Of a stretch of 64,000 bases of DNA, positions 43,097 through 51,520 are shown one piece after another. The translations under genes were made by a program, and so were the position numbers. The DNA is taken from NCBI RefSeq assembly GCF_014636275.1, contig NZ_BMEB01000002.1:1-64000 (forward strand), given 5' to 3'. The first letter of the stretch is position 1; every line of letters starts with the position of its first letter. Source of the stretch: Cellulomonas carbonis (GTDB lineage Bacteria; Actinomycetota; Actinomycetes; Actinomycetales; Cellulomonadaceae). The notes under the pieces are model-generated. The model was not told the origin of the DNA and searched no databases. It saw nothing but the letters and a program-made list of their open reading frames with translations.

Positions 43097-43984
43097 TCAC
43101 TCGCGGTGGAGCTTGTCCTGCACCTCGCCCGCGACCTTCTCGACCGCGTTCGGCAGGTCGGTCGTGCCGAAGAAGCGCGAGTCCGGGCGCGTGGGCGGCG
43201 GCATCGGCGACGTCGGTGCGGTGCCGGGCGCCTCGACGTACGTGAACTCGCCGTTGCCGTCCGGCGTGCGGCCGCTCGCCCACGAGCCGTCGCCCGCCCG
43301 GTCGCCGTCCGAGAAGTTGATGTACTGGTACGAGACCTCCGTGTGCTCCTTGCGCTGCGGGAAGCTGCTCGGCACGGGCAGCTTCTCCATGCCCTCCTCC
43401 TGGAGCTCGCGTGCGGCGGCGATCCACTGGTTCTGGTGCATCGTGTCCCGCGCGAGGAGGAACTTGAGCAGGTCGCGGACGCCGTGGTCGTCGGTCATGT
43501 GGAAGAGCCGGGCGACCTGGAGGCGGCCCTGCATCTCGGCGTTCGCGTTGGACGTGAAGTCCGCGAGGAGGTTCCCGCTCGCCGTGATGTAGGAGCCGGA
43601 CCAGGGGTTGCCCATCGAGTCGACGGGGCGCGCACCCGCCCCCGCGACGATGGCGTGCTGCAGGTCGGTGCCCCCGACGACGGCGGCGACGGTCGGGTCG
43701 GACTGCACCGCGTCCTCGGTGATGCCCAGCGGCGCCTTCTCGAGCAGCTGGGCGATCATCGTCGCGAGCATCTCGACGTGGCCGAACTCCTCGGCCGCGA
43801 TCCCGAAGACGAGGTCGCGGTACTTGCCGGGCAGGTGCATGTTCCAGCCCTGGAACGCGTACTGCATCGCGACGGAGATCTCGCCGTACTGACCCCCGAG
43901 CACCTCCTGCAGCTTGCGCGCGTAGACGGCGTCGGGCTGGTCGGGCACGGCCTTGTGCTGGAGCTCCTGGCGGTGGAAGAACAT
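43097..43984 (-). CDS. Manganese catalase
   Basis: This is a 295-residue ferritin-like four-helix enzyme that dismutates hydrogen peroxide at a di-manganese site. Metal-ligand motifs are visible in order: GGQYGEISVAMQYAFQGWN, AAEEFGHVEMLATMI, NAEMQGRLQVARLFHM, and RDTMHQNQWIAA. The C-terminal tail is Pro/Thr-rich and probably wraps the hexamer. The protein has no signal peptide. It is in the same direction as the PP2C gene upstream but separated by 221 bases, so it is probably its own transcription unit. Confidence 0.94.
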   Translation of the reverse strand: MFFHRQELQHKAVPDQPDAVYARKLQEVLGGQYGEISVAMQYAFQGWNMHLPGKYRDLVFGIAAEEFGHVEMLATMIAQLLEKAPLGITEDAVQSDPTVAAVVGGTDLQHAIVAGAGARPVDSMGNPWSGSYITASGNLLADFTSNANAEMQGRLQVARLFHMTDDHGVRDLLKFLLARDTMHQNQWIAAARELQEEGMEKLPVPSSFPQRKEHTEVSYQYINFSDGDRAGDGSWASGRTPDGNGEFTYVEAPGTAPTSPMPPPTRPDSRFFGTTDLPNAVEKVAGEVQDKLHRE

Positions 43985-44205
43985 GGGTCCCCCTCGGGTC
44001 GCCCGGGCACGACGAGGAGACGCCCCGGGCAGGGTGTCTGCGGTGTGGTGGGGCTCCCGGCGGCGGACCGGTGCGACGCGAAGACTGCCGGGGGGTCATG
44101 CGCCCGGCCGCTCTCGACGCTAGGTCGGGCCCACGGGGGCCGCACGCCGAGCGGCCCGCCGCCGGGCGGGGACGTCGGCCGGGGACGTGGGGCGGGGAGG
44201 CCGGA

Positions 44206-45027
44206 TCAGCGCGAGAGGTCGCCGACCGTCCCGAGCTCGTCGCGGGCCGCGGCACCGTCGACCCGGTACGGGCGGCCGCCGTCGGCGCCCGCGACGTCGC
44301 CCGCCACCACGTCGCACACGACGACCGACACGTTGTCGCGCGAGTCCGCAGCCTCCGCCGCCGCGACGAGGCGGTCCGCGGCGTCCTCGACGTCGGTCGC
44401 GTCCGCGAGCATGGCCGCGACGTCGTCGTCGGTGAGGTAGTCCGTCACGCCGTCGCTCACGAGCAGCCAGCGGTCACCCGCGGCGGCGGGCTCGTCGAGG
44501 ATCGTCACGTCCTCGGGGTCGCGGCGTCGCCCCGCGAGCGACCGCACGATGATGTTGCGCTGCGGGTGGTGCTGAGCGGTGGCCTCGTCGAGCTGGCCCG
44601 CCTCGATCATGAGCTGCACGAGGGAGTCGTCGCGCGTGACGCGCTCGAGCCGGCCGTCGCGCAGGCGGTAGGCGCGCGAGTCCCCGATGTGGACGACGCG
44701 CACGTCGTCGTCACCGCAGAAGATGCCCGTGAACGTCGTGCCCATGCCCGCGAGGTCGGCGTCCCGCGCGGACCGCAGCGCGAGGTCGGCGTTGGCCTGC
44801 GCGAGCAGCTCGCGGAGCTCGTCGCGCGACATGCGGCGGGCGTCCCGCGGGGCGAGCGCGGACATGAGGCGGTGCGCGACCGTCCACGAGGCGACGTCGC
44901 CGCCGACGTGCCCGCCGACGCCGTCCGCGACGAAGGCGTACTCGGTCGAGCAGCCCACGGAGTCCTGGTTCGAGGCGCGGTACGGACCGGTGACCGACCG
45001 CAGCGCGGTGACCAGCGACGTCGTCAT
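44206..45027 (-). CDS. PP2C-family Ser/Thr protein phosphatase
   Basis: This is a 273-residue soluble PPM phosphatase. Motifs are SVTGPYRASNQDS, the metal-binding ADGVGGHVGGD, GMGTTFTGIF, HIGDSRAYRLRDG, and the late LVSDGVTDYL and DNVSVVVCDV. It lacks the membrane anchor of PstP and is cytoplasmic. The ATG at 45027 is preceded by GAGGGAGC. No kinase gene is adjacent. It is divergent from the protease gene at 45149. Confidence 0.93.
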   Translation of the reverse strand: MTTSLVTALRSVTGPYRASNQDSVGCSTEYAFVADGVGGHVGGDVASWTVAHRLMSALAPRDARRMSRDELRELLAQANADLALRSARDADLAGMGTTFTGIFCGDDDVRVVHIGDSRAYRLRDGRLERVTRDDSLVQLMIEAGQLDEATAQHHPQRNIIVRSLAGRRRDPEDVTILDEPAAAGDRWLLVSDGVTDYLTDDDVAAMLADATDVEDAADRLVAAAEAADSRDNVSVVVCDVVAGDVAGADGGRPYRVDGAAARDELGTVGDLSR

Positions 45028-45148
45028 GCGGCTCCCTCACGTCCGGCGGCGTGCCGGGGCGTCGAGCGTACCCGCGCGCCCCGTGTCGGGGGTGCGCGGC
45101 AGACTCGGACCAGCACCGCCGGGAACCGGCCGGACGACAGGGGGACGC

Positions 45149-46228
45149 ATGGGCACGAGCGACGCGCCGCACCGCGGCATGGACATCGACGGCGCACGAC
45201 GCGCCAAGGCCGAGCTCGCGGGCTTCCTGCGGGAGACCGTCGCGGCACGGCCGTCGGCGCAGGCGGCCGCGGCCGGTCCGCTCCTCGCGCTGGGCCTCGC
45301 ACCCCGGCCCGACGGCGGGTACGGCGTCGCGGTGCGGTACCGGCTCGGCGTCCCGACCGCCCGCATGCTCGCGCGCCGCGCGGCCGCCCACGCGGGGGAC
45401 GTCGTGGACGTGCGCCGCACCGGACGGATCAGGGCCGTCCCGCCGACGACGCCGCACGCCGGGCCCGCCCGCGAGGGGCACGGCACGCACCGCGCGGACG
45501 GCGACGCGCCTCGTCCACGGCCCCCCGTGGTGACGGCCCAGGCGGTCGGCGAGACGGGGCGCGTGCGCCCGCTGCGGCCCGGGGTGTCGATCGCGCACGT
45601 GGACGTCACCGCCGGCACGCTCGGCGCGTTCGTGCGCATCGACGGCGTGCTGCACGCGCTGTCGAACTACCACGTGCTCGCCGGCTCCCCCGGCGCGCGC
45701 GAGGGCGACGTCGTCCTCCAGCCCGGCCCCGCCGACGGGGGCAGCGCGCCCGAGGACCAGGTCGGGACCCTCGCGGCGTTCGTCCCGCTCGACGCGGGCA
45801 CCCCCGCGCGGGTCGACGCGGCGGTCGCGCTGCTGACCGACGACGACGTCGTGCTCGAGTACCCGGCCGGTCGCGTCACGGCGACGAGCACGGTGCTCGG
45901 CGCGGAGACGGTCGAGAAGATCGGCCGCACCACGGGCACGACACGCGGGCGCATCACCGCGATCGAGCTCGACGACGTCGTCGTGGGCTACGGGCCGGGG
46001 ACCGGCGACGTGTCGTTCGACGGCCAGGTCGAGGTCGAGGGCCTCGGGGACGGCCCGTTCTCGCGCGGCGGCGACAGCGGGTCCCTCGTGTACCTGCCCG
46101 AGACGTGCGCCGCCGTCGGGCTCCTCTTTGCCGGGAGCGAGACGGGCGGCGAGAATGGGGCGGGGCTGACGTACGTCAACCCGATCGACGCTGTGCTGGA
46201 GGCGCTGGACGCCGCGCTCGAGGGCTGA
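45149..46228 (+). CDS. Trypsin-like serine protease with N-terminal accessory domain
   Basis: This is a 359-residue protein. The chymotrypsin-fold domain (about 140-359) has His175 in SNYHVLAG, Asp223 in RVDAAVALL and the nucleophile Ser310 in RGGDSGSLVY. It has no signal peptide or membrane helix, so it is probably cytoplasmic or exported by a non-Sec route. Residues 12-98 form a small domain (ARRAKAELAGFL, GGYGVAVRY, VDVRRTGRIRA) that resembles the stand-alone 71-residue protein encoded next. The ATG at 45149 follows GGGGGAC. The pair probably forms one unit. Confidence 0.85.
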   Translation: MGTSDAPHRGMDIDGARRAKAELAGFLRETVAARPSAQAAAAGPLLALGLAPRPDGGYGVAVRYRLGVPTARMLARRAAAHAGDVVDVRRTGRIRAVPPTTPHAGPAREGHGTHRADGDAPRPRPPVVTAQAVGETGRVRPLRPGVSIAHVDVTAGTLGAFVRIDGVLHALSNYHVLAGSPGAREGDVVLQPGPADGGSAPEDQVGTLAAFVPLDAGTPARVDAAVALLTDDDVVLEYPAGRVTATSTVLGAETVEKIGRTTGTTRGRITAIELDDVVVGYGPGTGDVSFDGQVEVEGLGDGPFSRGGDSGSLVYLPETCAAVGLLFAGSETGGENGAGLTYVNPIDAVLEALDAALEG

Positions 46229-46265
46229 GGCCCGCGGCCCGTCCGGTGCCGGGACGGGGTGCGCG

Positions 46266-46481
46266 ATGGCCGACCTGGAGCAGGCACGTGCCGTGAAGTC
46301 CCGCCTCCGTGCGGACCTCAGGTACCACCACGGCGTCCGCGGCATCGGGGTGACCCGCCTCCGCCAGGGCTACGCGGTGTGCGTCAACCTCGACTCCCCC
46401 GCCGACGACGACCTCCCGCGCACGATCGACGGCGTGCCCGTCGAGGTGCGGGTCGTGGGGCGGATCACCGCGCAGGGCTGA
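46266..46481 (+). CDS. Small protein resembling the protease accessory domain
   Basis: This is a 71-residue protein with a helix (LEQARAVKSRLRADL) then a beta-rich part (GVRGIGVTRLRQGYAVCVNL, VPVEVRVVGRITAQG). The order and spacing match residues 15-96 of the preceding protease, with shared GYxVxV and VxVxxxGRI patterns. It lies 37 bases after the protease stop in the same direction. It may bind or regulate the protease, for example as a free copy of its prodomain-like part. The function is otherwise unknown. Confidence 0.7.
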   Translation: MADLEQARAVKSRLRADLRYHHGVRGIGVTRLRQGYAVCVNLDSPADDDLPRTIDGVPVEVRVVGRITAQG

Positions 46482-46591
46482 GTCCCGCGCCCGGCGAACG
46501 ACCGCCGTGCGAACGGAGGCCAGCCCGGGACGCAGGCCGGTCTGGCGGCCGACCGCCGTGCGGACGCCGCGGCATACCGCGCGGGGTGGTC

Positions 46592-48643
46592 GTGTTCACT
46601 ACCCACGTGACCAGCTCCCGCCTCCCCAAGGTCCGCGCCTCCGAGCTCGTCGGCCGCGGCTGGCTCAACACCGGCGGCAAGGACGTGACGCTCGCGGACC
46701 TGCGCGGCAAGGTCGTCCTGCTCGACTTCTGGACGTTCTGCTGCATCAACTGCCTGCACGTCCTCGACGAGCTGCGCGAGCTCGAGGAGCAGTACCGCGA
46801 CGTCCTGGTGGTCGTCGGCGTGCACTCGCCCAAGTTCGTGCACGAGGCGGACCCGGTCGCGCTCGCGGCCGCGGTCGAGCGCTACGAGGTGCACCACCCC
46901 GTCCTCGACGACCCCGACCTGACGACGTGGTCGGCGTACTCGGCACGCGCGTGGCCGACGCTCGTCGTCGTCGACCCGGAGGGCTACATCGTCGCCCACA
47001 TGGCGGGCGAGGGGCACAAGCACAACGTCGAGGTCCTGGTCCGCGAGCTCGTCGCCGAGCACGAGGCCAAGGGCACGCTGCACCGCGGCGACGGCCCGTA
47101 CGTGCCGCCCGCGGTCGAGTCGCGCACGCTCCGCTTCCCCGCCAAGGCGATCCGCCTGCCGAACGGCAACCTCCTGGTCGCGGACGCGGGGCACCACAGC
47201 CTCGCCGAGCTCGCCGACGACGGCGAGACGCTCGTGCGCCGCATCGGCTCGGGTGAGCGCGGCCTGGTCGACGGCGGCCCCACCGACGCGCGGTTCAGCG
47301 AGCCCAACGGGCTGTGCCTCGTCCCGGACGAGCTGCGGGAGCGGGTCGGCTACGACGTCGTCGTCGCGGACACCGTCAACCACGCGCTGCGCGGCGTGCG
47401 CCTCGACGACGGCACCGTCACGACGCTCGCGGGCACCGGTCAGCAGTACATGGTCGGCGCGTCGGACAACGTGCTGCCCGACCCCGCCGAGGGCCTCCTC
47501 ACCGACGGGCCCGCGCACGCGCTCGAGGCCGGCACGGCGTTCGGCTCGGCCCTCACGGTCACGCTCGGCGCACCGCTCGAGACGCCGCCCCTGCCCGTCG
47601 CGCTGCGGCACAGGCTCTCGTCGCCGTGGGACATCGTCTGGTCCGAGGACCTCGCCGCGTTCGTCGTCGCGATGGCCGGCAACCACACCATCTGGGCGTT
47701 CGACCCCGAGCAGGGGTCGATCGGCCGCATCGCGGGGACGATGAACGAGGGCCTGCTCGACGGTCCCGGCGACGACGCGTGGTTCGCGCAGACGTCGGGC
47801 CTCGCCGTCGGGCCCGACGGACGGATCTGGCTCGCCGACTCCGAGGTCTCGGCGCTGCGCTGGCTCGAGCCCGCCGGCGGGACGGTCACCGCGCGCACCG
47901 CCGTCGGCGCGGGCCTGTTCGACTTCGGCCACCGCGACGGCCCCGCCGCCCAGGCGCTGCTGCAGCACCCGTTGGGTGTCGCCGTCCTGCCAGACGGGTC
48001 GGTCGCGATCGCCGACACCTACAACGGCGCGGTCCGCCGCTGGGCCCCGGCCGACGACGCCGTCGCGGGCGAGGCCGGCGGCGGGGGTGCGGCCGACGGC
48101 GGCCGGTCCGGGGAGGTCACGACGCTCGCGCGGGACCTCGCCGAGCCGTCGGGCCTGCTCGTCGACGTGCACGACGACGGCGCGATCGACCTGCTCGTCG
48201 TCGAGTCCGCGGCGCACCGGATCACGCGGCTGCGGCTGCCCGCGCGGCTGTCCGGCGAGATCCTCGACGCGGGCGCGCACCGTACGCAGCGGCCCGTGAG
48301 CGAGATCGGCGCGGGCGAGGTCCGGCTCGACGTCGTCTTCACGCCCGCGACGGGTCAGAAGTACGACGACCGGTTCGGTCCGTCGACGCGGCTCCAGGTG
48401 TCCTCCACCCCGCCCGAGCTGCTGCTCGACGGCGCGGGCGACGACGTGCCGCTCGAGCGCGCGCTGCGCATCAACCCCGCCGTCGCCGAGGGCGTCCTCC
48501 ACGTGACGGCGCAGGCCGCGTCGTGCGACGCCGACCCGTCGATCGAGTTCCCCGCGTGCCACCTCAACCAGCAGGACTGGGGCGTCCCGGTCCGCGTCGT
48601 CGACGGCGGTCCGCAGGTCCTCACGCTCCCGCTGCACGGCTGA
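46592..48643 (+). CDS. Thioredoxin-fold / NHL-repeat protein (NHLRC2-like)
   Basis: This is a 683-residue protein. Residues about 12-160 form a TlpA-like thioredoxin domain with the redox pair Cys51-Cys54 (TFCCINCLH). Residues about 180-560 are NHL beta-propeller blades (LPNGNLLVADAGHHSLAEL, VGPDGRIWLADSEVSALRWL, LPDGSVAIADTYNGAVRRW). A C-terminal beta domain completes it, the layout of NHLRC2. No signal peptide is seen. Starts at 46586, 46592 and 46607 (all GTG) are possible. A hairpin follows the gene. Confidence 0.9.
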   Translation: MFTTHVTSSRLPKVRASELVGRGWLNTGGKDVTLADLRGKVVLLDFWTFCCINCLHVLDELRELEEQYRDVLVVVGVHSPKFVHEADPVALAAAVERYEVHHPVLDDPDLTTWSAYSARAWPTLVVVDPEGYIVAHMAGEGHKHNVEVLVRELVAEHEAKGTLHRGDGPYVPPAVESRTLRFPAKAIRLPNGNLLVADAGHHSLAELADDGETLVRRIGSGERGLVDGGPTDARFSEPNGLCLVPDELRERVGYDVVVADTVNHALRGVRLDDGTVTTLAGTGQQYMVGASDNVLPDPAEGLLTDGPAHALEAGTAFGSALTVTLGAPLETPPLPVALRHRLSSPWDIVWSEDLAAFVVAMAGNHTIWAFDPEQGSIGRIAGTMNEGLLDGPGDDAWFAQTSGLAVGPDGRIWLADSEVSALRWLEPAGGTVTARTAVGAGLFDFGHRDGPAAQALLQHPLGVAVLPDGSVAIADTYNGAVRRWAPADDAVAGEAGGGGAADGGRSGEVTTLARDLAEPSGLLVDVHDDGAIDLLVVESAAHRITRLRLPARLSGEILDAGAHRTQRPVSEIGAGEVRLDVVFTPATGQKYDDRFGPSTRLQVSSTPPELLLDGAGDDVPLERALRINPAVAEGVLHVTAQAASCDADPSIEFPACHLNQQDWGVPVRVVDGGPQVLTLPLHG

Positions 48644-48694
48644 GGGCGCCCGGCGGCGCCGGACGACTCACGCCACCAGGCGGCCCCGCCCACC

Positions 48695-48733
48695 GGGGAA
48701 GGTTCGTGCCGCTATCCGGCACCGACCTTCCCC
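48695..48733. repeat. 39-base palindromic repeat, copy 1 (bidirectional terminator-like)
   Basis: The arms GGGGAAGGT and ACCTTCCCC-type ends fold back, with an inner GTGCCG/CGGCAC stem around CTAT. It lies between the convergent NHL gene (stop 48643) and permease gene (stop 48783). The same 39-base sequence, inverted and with about 34 of 39 identities, occurs at 57271..57309. Confidence 0.75.
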
Positions 48734-48782
48734 ACACGCATCCGACGCCCCGGCCGGGCGACTTACACCTCAGCCGGGCGCC

Positions 48783-50207
48783 TCACGCCACGGCGGGGCG
48801 GCGCCGGCGGAGCCGCTCGCGGACCGCGTAGATGCCCGCGACCCCGGCCACGAGGACGGTCGTCGCGAGGGCCTGCCGGCGTGCGGCGTCGTCGGTCAGC
48901 ATGAGCAGCACGATGCCGCCGAGCAGCGCGAGCGTGAACCACGTGAGGGAGGGGAACGCCCACATGCGCACGGTCAGCGGGCGCCCGGTCGCCTCCAGGC
49001 GCGGGCGCAGCCGGAGCTGCGACACGGCGATCGCGATCCAGATGACCAGGAGCGACGCTCCGACCGCGCTCAGCAGGATCCCGAGCAGCGTCTCGGGCAG
49101 CAGCCAGTTGAGCAGCACGCTGACGAGGGCGAACACCACGGAGACGACGACGGCGACCCACGGGACGCCCCGCCGCGACACCGCGGTGAGCACGGGTGGG
49201 CCGTCGCCGCGCTCGGCGAGCGAGAACGCCATCCGGCTCGTCCCGTAGACGTTCGCGTTGAACGCCGAGAGCAGCGCGACCACGACGACGACCTCCATGA
49301 TCGCCGCGAGTCCGGGGATTCCGGCCTCACCGAGGACCGCGACGAACGGCCCGCCGACCAGCTCGGGCGACGTCCACGGCAGGACCAGCACCATGATCGC
49401 GACCGAGCCGACGTAGAACAGCAGGATCCGCCACACGATCGTGCGGGCGGCGCGGGCGATGGACCGCTGCGGGTCGTCGGACTCGGCGGCGGCGATCGTG
49501 ATGATCTCGATGCCGCCGAACGCGAAGACCACCACGAGCAGCCCGGCCGCGATCCCCGCGAGGCCCTGCGGGGCGAACCCGCCGTGGCCGAGCAGGTTGG
49601 TCAGCCCGACCGGGTCGCGGTCCGGCAGCACCCCCAGCACGAGCAGCACGCCGACGACGAGGAACACGACGATCACGCCGACCTTGAGGGCCGCGAACCA
49701 GTACTCGAACTCCCCGAAGCTGCGCACGCCCGCGAGGTTCACCGCCGCGAACCCGACGACGAGCACCACGGCGATGAGCCACTGCGGCAGCGCGACCCAG
49801 CTGTGGATGATCGCCGACGACGCCGTGATCTCGACGCCCAGCACCATGATCAGCGTGAACCAGTAGACCCAGCCCAGCGTGAACCCCGCCCAGCGCCCGA
49901 TCCCGGCCTCGGCGTACGTCGAGAACGAGCCGCTCGACGGCAGGGCCGCCGCGAGCTCGGCGAGCATGCGCATGACCAGCACGATGAGCAGCCCCGCGAT
50001 CGCGTACGACGCGAGGATCGCGGGTCCGGCGATCGCGATCCCCTGGCCCGTGCCGATGAAGAGCCCGGCACCGATCGCCGAGCCGAGGCCCATCATCGTG
50101 AGGTGACGGACCCGCAGCCCGTGGCCGAGGTGCTGCTCCTCGGGCGCGAGCTCCGCGGTGCGGGCGCCGGCGGGCGCGGGAGTGGTCGGGCCGTCGTGCT
50201 CAGTCAC
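48783..50207 (-). CDS. Amino-acid permease (APC superfamily)
   Basis: This is a 474-residue protein with twelve predicted membrane helices. The first helix carries GLGSAIGAGLFIGTG, the substrate-carboxylate-binding glycine motif of the AAT/APC family, and the segment FAFGGIEIITIAAAES in helix 6 is also conserved. Similarity to the AnsP/GabP/ProY group suggests a proton-coupled importer; specificity cannot be read. The GTG start overlaps the cinA-like gene by 8 bases (GTGACTGA), so the two are co-transcribed although functionally unrelated. Confidence 0.92.
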   Translation of the reverse strand: MTEHDGPTTPAPAGARTAELAPEEQHLGHGLRVRHLTMMGLGSAIGAGLFIGTGQGIAIAGPAILASYAIAGLLIVLVMRMLAELAAALPSSGSFSTYAEAGIGRWAGFTLGWVYWFTLIMVLGVEITASSAIIHSWVALPQWLIAVVLVVGFAAVNLAGVRSFGEFEYWFAALKVGVIVVFLVVGVLLVLGVLPDRDPVGLTNLLGHGGFAPQGLAGIAAGLLVVVFAFGGIEIITIAAAESDDPQRSIARAARTIVWRILLFYVGSVAIMVLVLPWTSPELVGGPFVAVLGEAGIPGLAAIMEVVVVVALLSAFNANVYGTSRMAFSLAERGDGPPVLTAVSRRGVPWVAVVVSVVFALVSVLLNWLLPETLLGILLSAVGASLLVIWIAIAVSQLRLRPRLEATGRPLTVRMWAFPSLTWFTLALLGGIVLLMLTDDAARRQALATTVLVAGVAGIYAVRERLRRRRPAVA

Positions 50208-50739
50208 GCCGCGCAGTGTCCCGCAGCAGCCCGATGGCCGCCTGGGACGTCCGCGTGAGGACCTCCGCCGGGTCGCCGTCGAACACGACCTTCTCGGTGT
50301 GCACGCCGTCGGGCGAGACGACCGCGAACCACACGGTCCCGGCGGGCTCGCCCTCGTCGGGCTCCGGTCCGCCGACACCCGTCACCGCGACGACGAGGTC
50401 CGCGCCGAGCAGCCGCGCGGTCGACGTCGCCATCGTGCGCGCGCACTCCTCGGTGACGACGGGCCCCTCGGGCACGCCGAGCAGGCCGAACTTCACCTCG
50501 GGTGTGTAGGCGACGACGCTCCCGCGGAACCACTCCTGCGCGGACGGCGCCGCGGCGAGCACCGACGCGATGGTCCCGCCCGTGAGCGACTCCGCGGTCG
50601 CGACCGTCCAGCCGCGCGCGTCGAGCAGGTCCGGCAGCTCGTCGGCGAGGCGCTGGGCGGCGTCGGCGGTCCTGGCCACCGCGTCGGTGAGGTCACGGTC
50701 CAGCGGCGAGGCGGGGTCGATGGTGGTCGCGTCGGACAT
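50200..50739 (-). CDS. CinA C-terminal family nicotinamide-nucleotide amidase
   Basis: This is a 179-residue protein. The core motifs are VATAESLTGGTIASVL (catalytic Ser region), FRGSVVAYTPEVKFGLLGV, ARLLGADLVVAVTGVGGPEPDEGEP-type sequence and the closing TRTSQAAIGLLRD. This domain deamidates NMN to recycle pyridine nucleotides (PncC). It is the stand-alone form without the N-terminal COG1058 domain. The ATG at 50739 lacks a good ribosome site. It is upstream of the permease gene with overlapping ends. Confidence 0.92.
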   Translation of the reverse strand: MSDATTIDPASPLDRDLTDAVARTADAAQRLADELPDLLDARGWTVATAESLTGGTIASVLAAAPSAQEWFRGSVVAYTPEVKFGLLGVPEGPVVTEECARTMATSTARLLGADLVVAVTGVGGPEPDEGEPAGTVWFAVVSPDGVHTEKVVFDGDPAEVLTRTSQAAIGLLRDTARRD

Positions 50740-50829
50740 GACTGCAAGCCTGCCCGCGCGCGCGTCCGGCGGCACGCCGACGGTGTCGCGACGGCGGTCC
50801 CGACGGTCGCAGCCCACCCGGCCCCGGGG

Positions 50830-51477
50830 TCACTCCCCGAGCGCGGCCTCGACCTCGTCGGCGCGGGCGGGGCTCGCCGCGGTCGTCTCCGCGGCGCCGA
50901 CGGCGCGCAGCACGAACGCCTCGGTCGCCGCGACCGCCTCGTCGCGCCCCGGGCCGTCGTCGGGCAGGCTGCGGCTCGACAGGCACGCGTGCACGAGCGG
51001 GACGGTGGTCTCGAGCGGCTGACGTGCGAACGCGCCGGACTCCATGCCGTCCGTGAGGATGCGCCGCAGGATCCCCTCGACGGGCACGGCGTGCTCGCGC
51101 AGGCGGCGCTGCATCTCGGGCGACAGGAGCGTGCGGAGCTCGGGGCCGGTGGGCAGGTGGAACACCCGCTTGAGCCGCGCCTGCTGCCGGATGTAGGCGC
51201 GCAGCTGGAGCACCGGGTCGTCGAGCCCGTCGAGCGCGCGCTCGAGCGAGGACACCCACTGGTCGGTCTCGTGGGTGATGAACTCCAGGAGCAGCGTCTC
51301 CTTGTCCGGCACGTGGTTGTACACGGCCGTGCGGCCGACGCCGGCTGCCGCCGCGATCTCCGCGAGCGTGATCGAGTCGAACCCGCGCTCGGCCATGAGT
51401 GCCGACAACGCCGCGAAGAGCTTGTTGCGGGTCTGCTCGCGGTGCTCGCTCAGAGAACCGCCGATGATCTTCGGCAC
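50830..51477 (-). CDS. TetR/AcrR-family regulator
   Basis: This is a 215-residue protein. The HTH is at residues about 14-62 (NKLFAALSALMAERGFDSIT, then AGVGRTAVYNHVPDKETLL), followed by a helical effector domain. The GTG at 51477 has GGGAG upstream; the longer open frame to 52167 is a shadow. Its target is unclear. Neither neighbour shows an obvious palindrome, and the cinA-like/permease pair downstream is in the same direction but 90 bases away. Confidence 0.88.
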   Translation of the reverse strand: MPKIIGGSLSEHREQTRNKLFAALSALMAERGFDSITLAEIAAAAGVGRTAVYNHVPDKETLLLEFITHETDQWVSSLERALDGLDDPVLQLRAYIRQQARLKRVFHLPTGPELRTLLSPEMQRRLREHAVPVEGILRRILTDGMESGAFARQPLETTVPLVHACLSSRSLPDDGPGRDEAVAATEAFVLRAVGAAETTAASPARADEVEAALGE

Positions 51478-51520
51478 CCGACCATTCTCCCACCCGACGG
51501 CGTGCGTGGACCCCGCGGGG

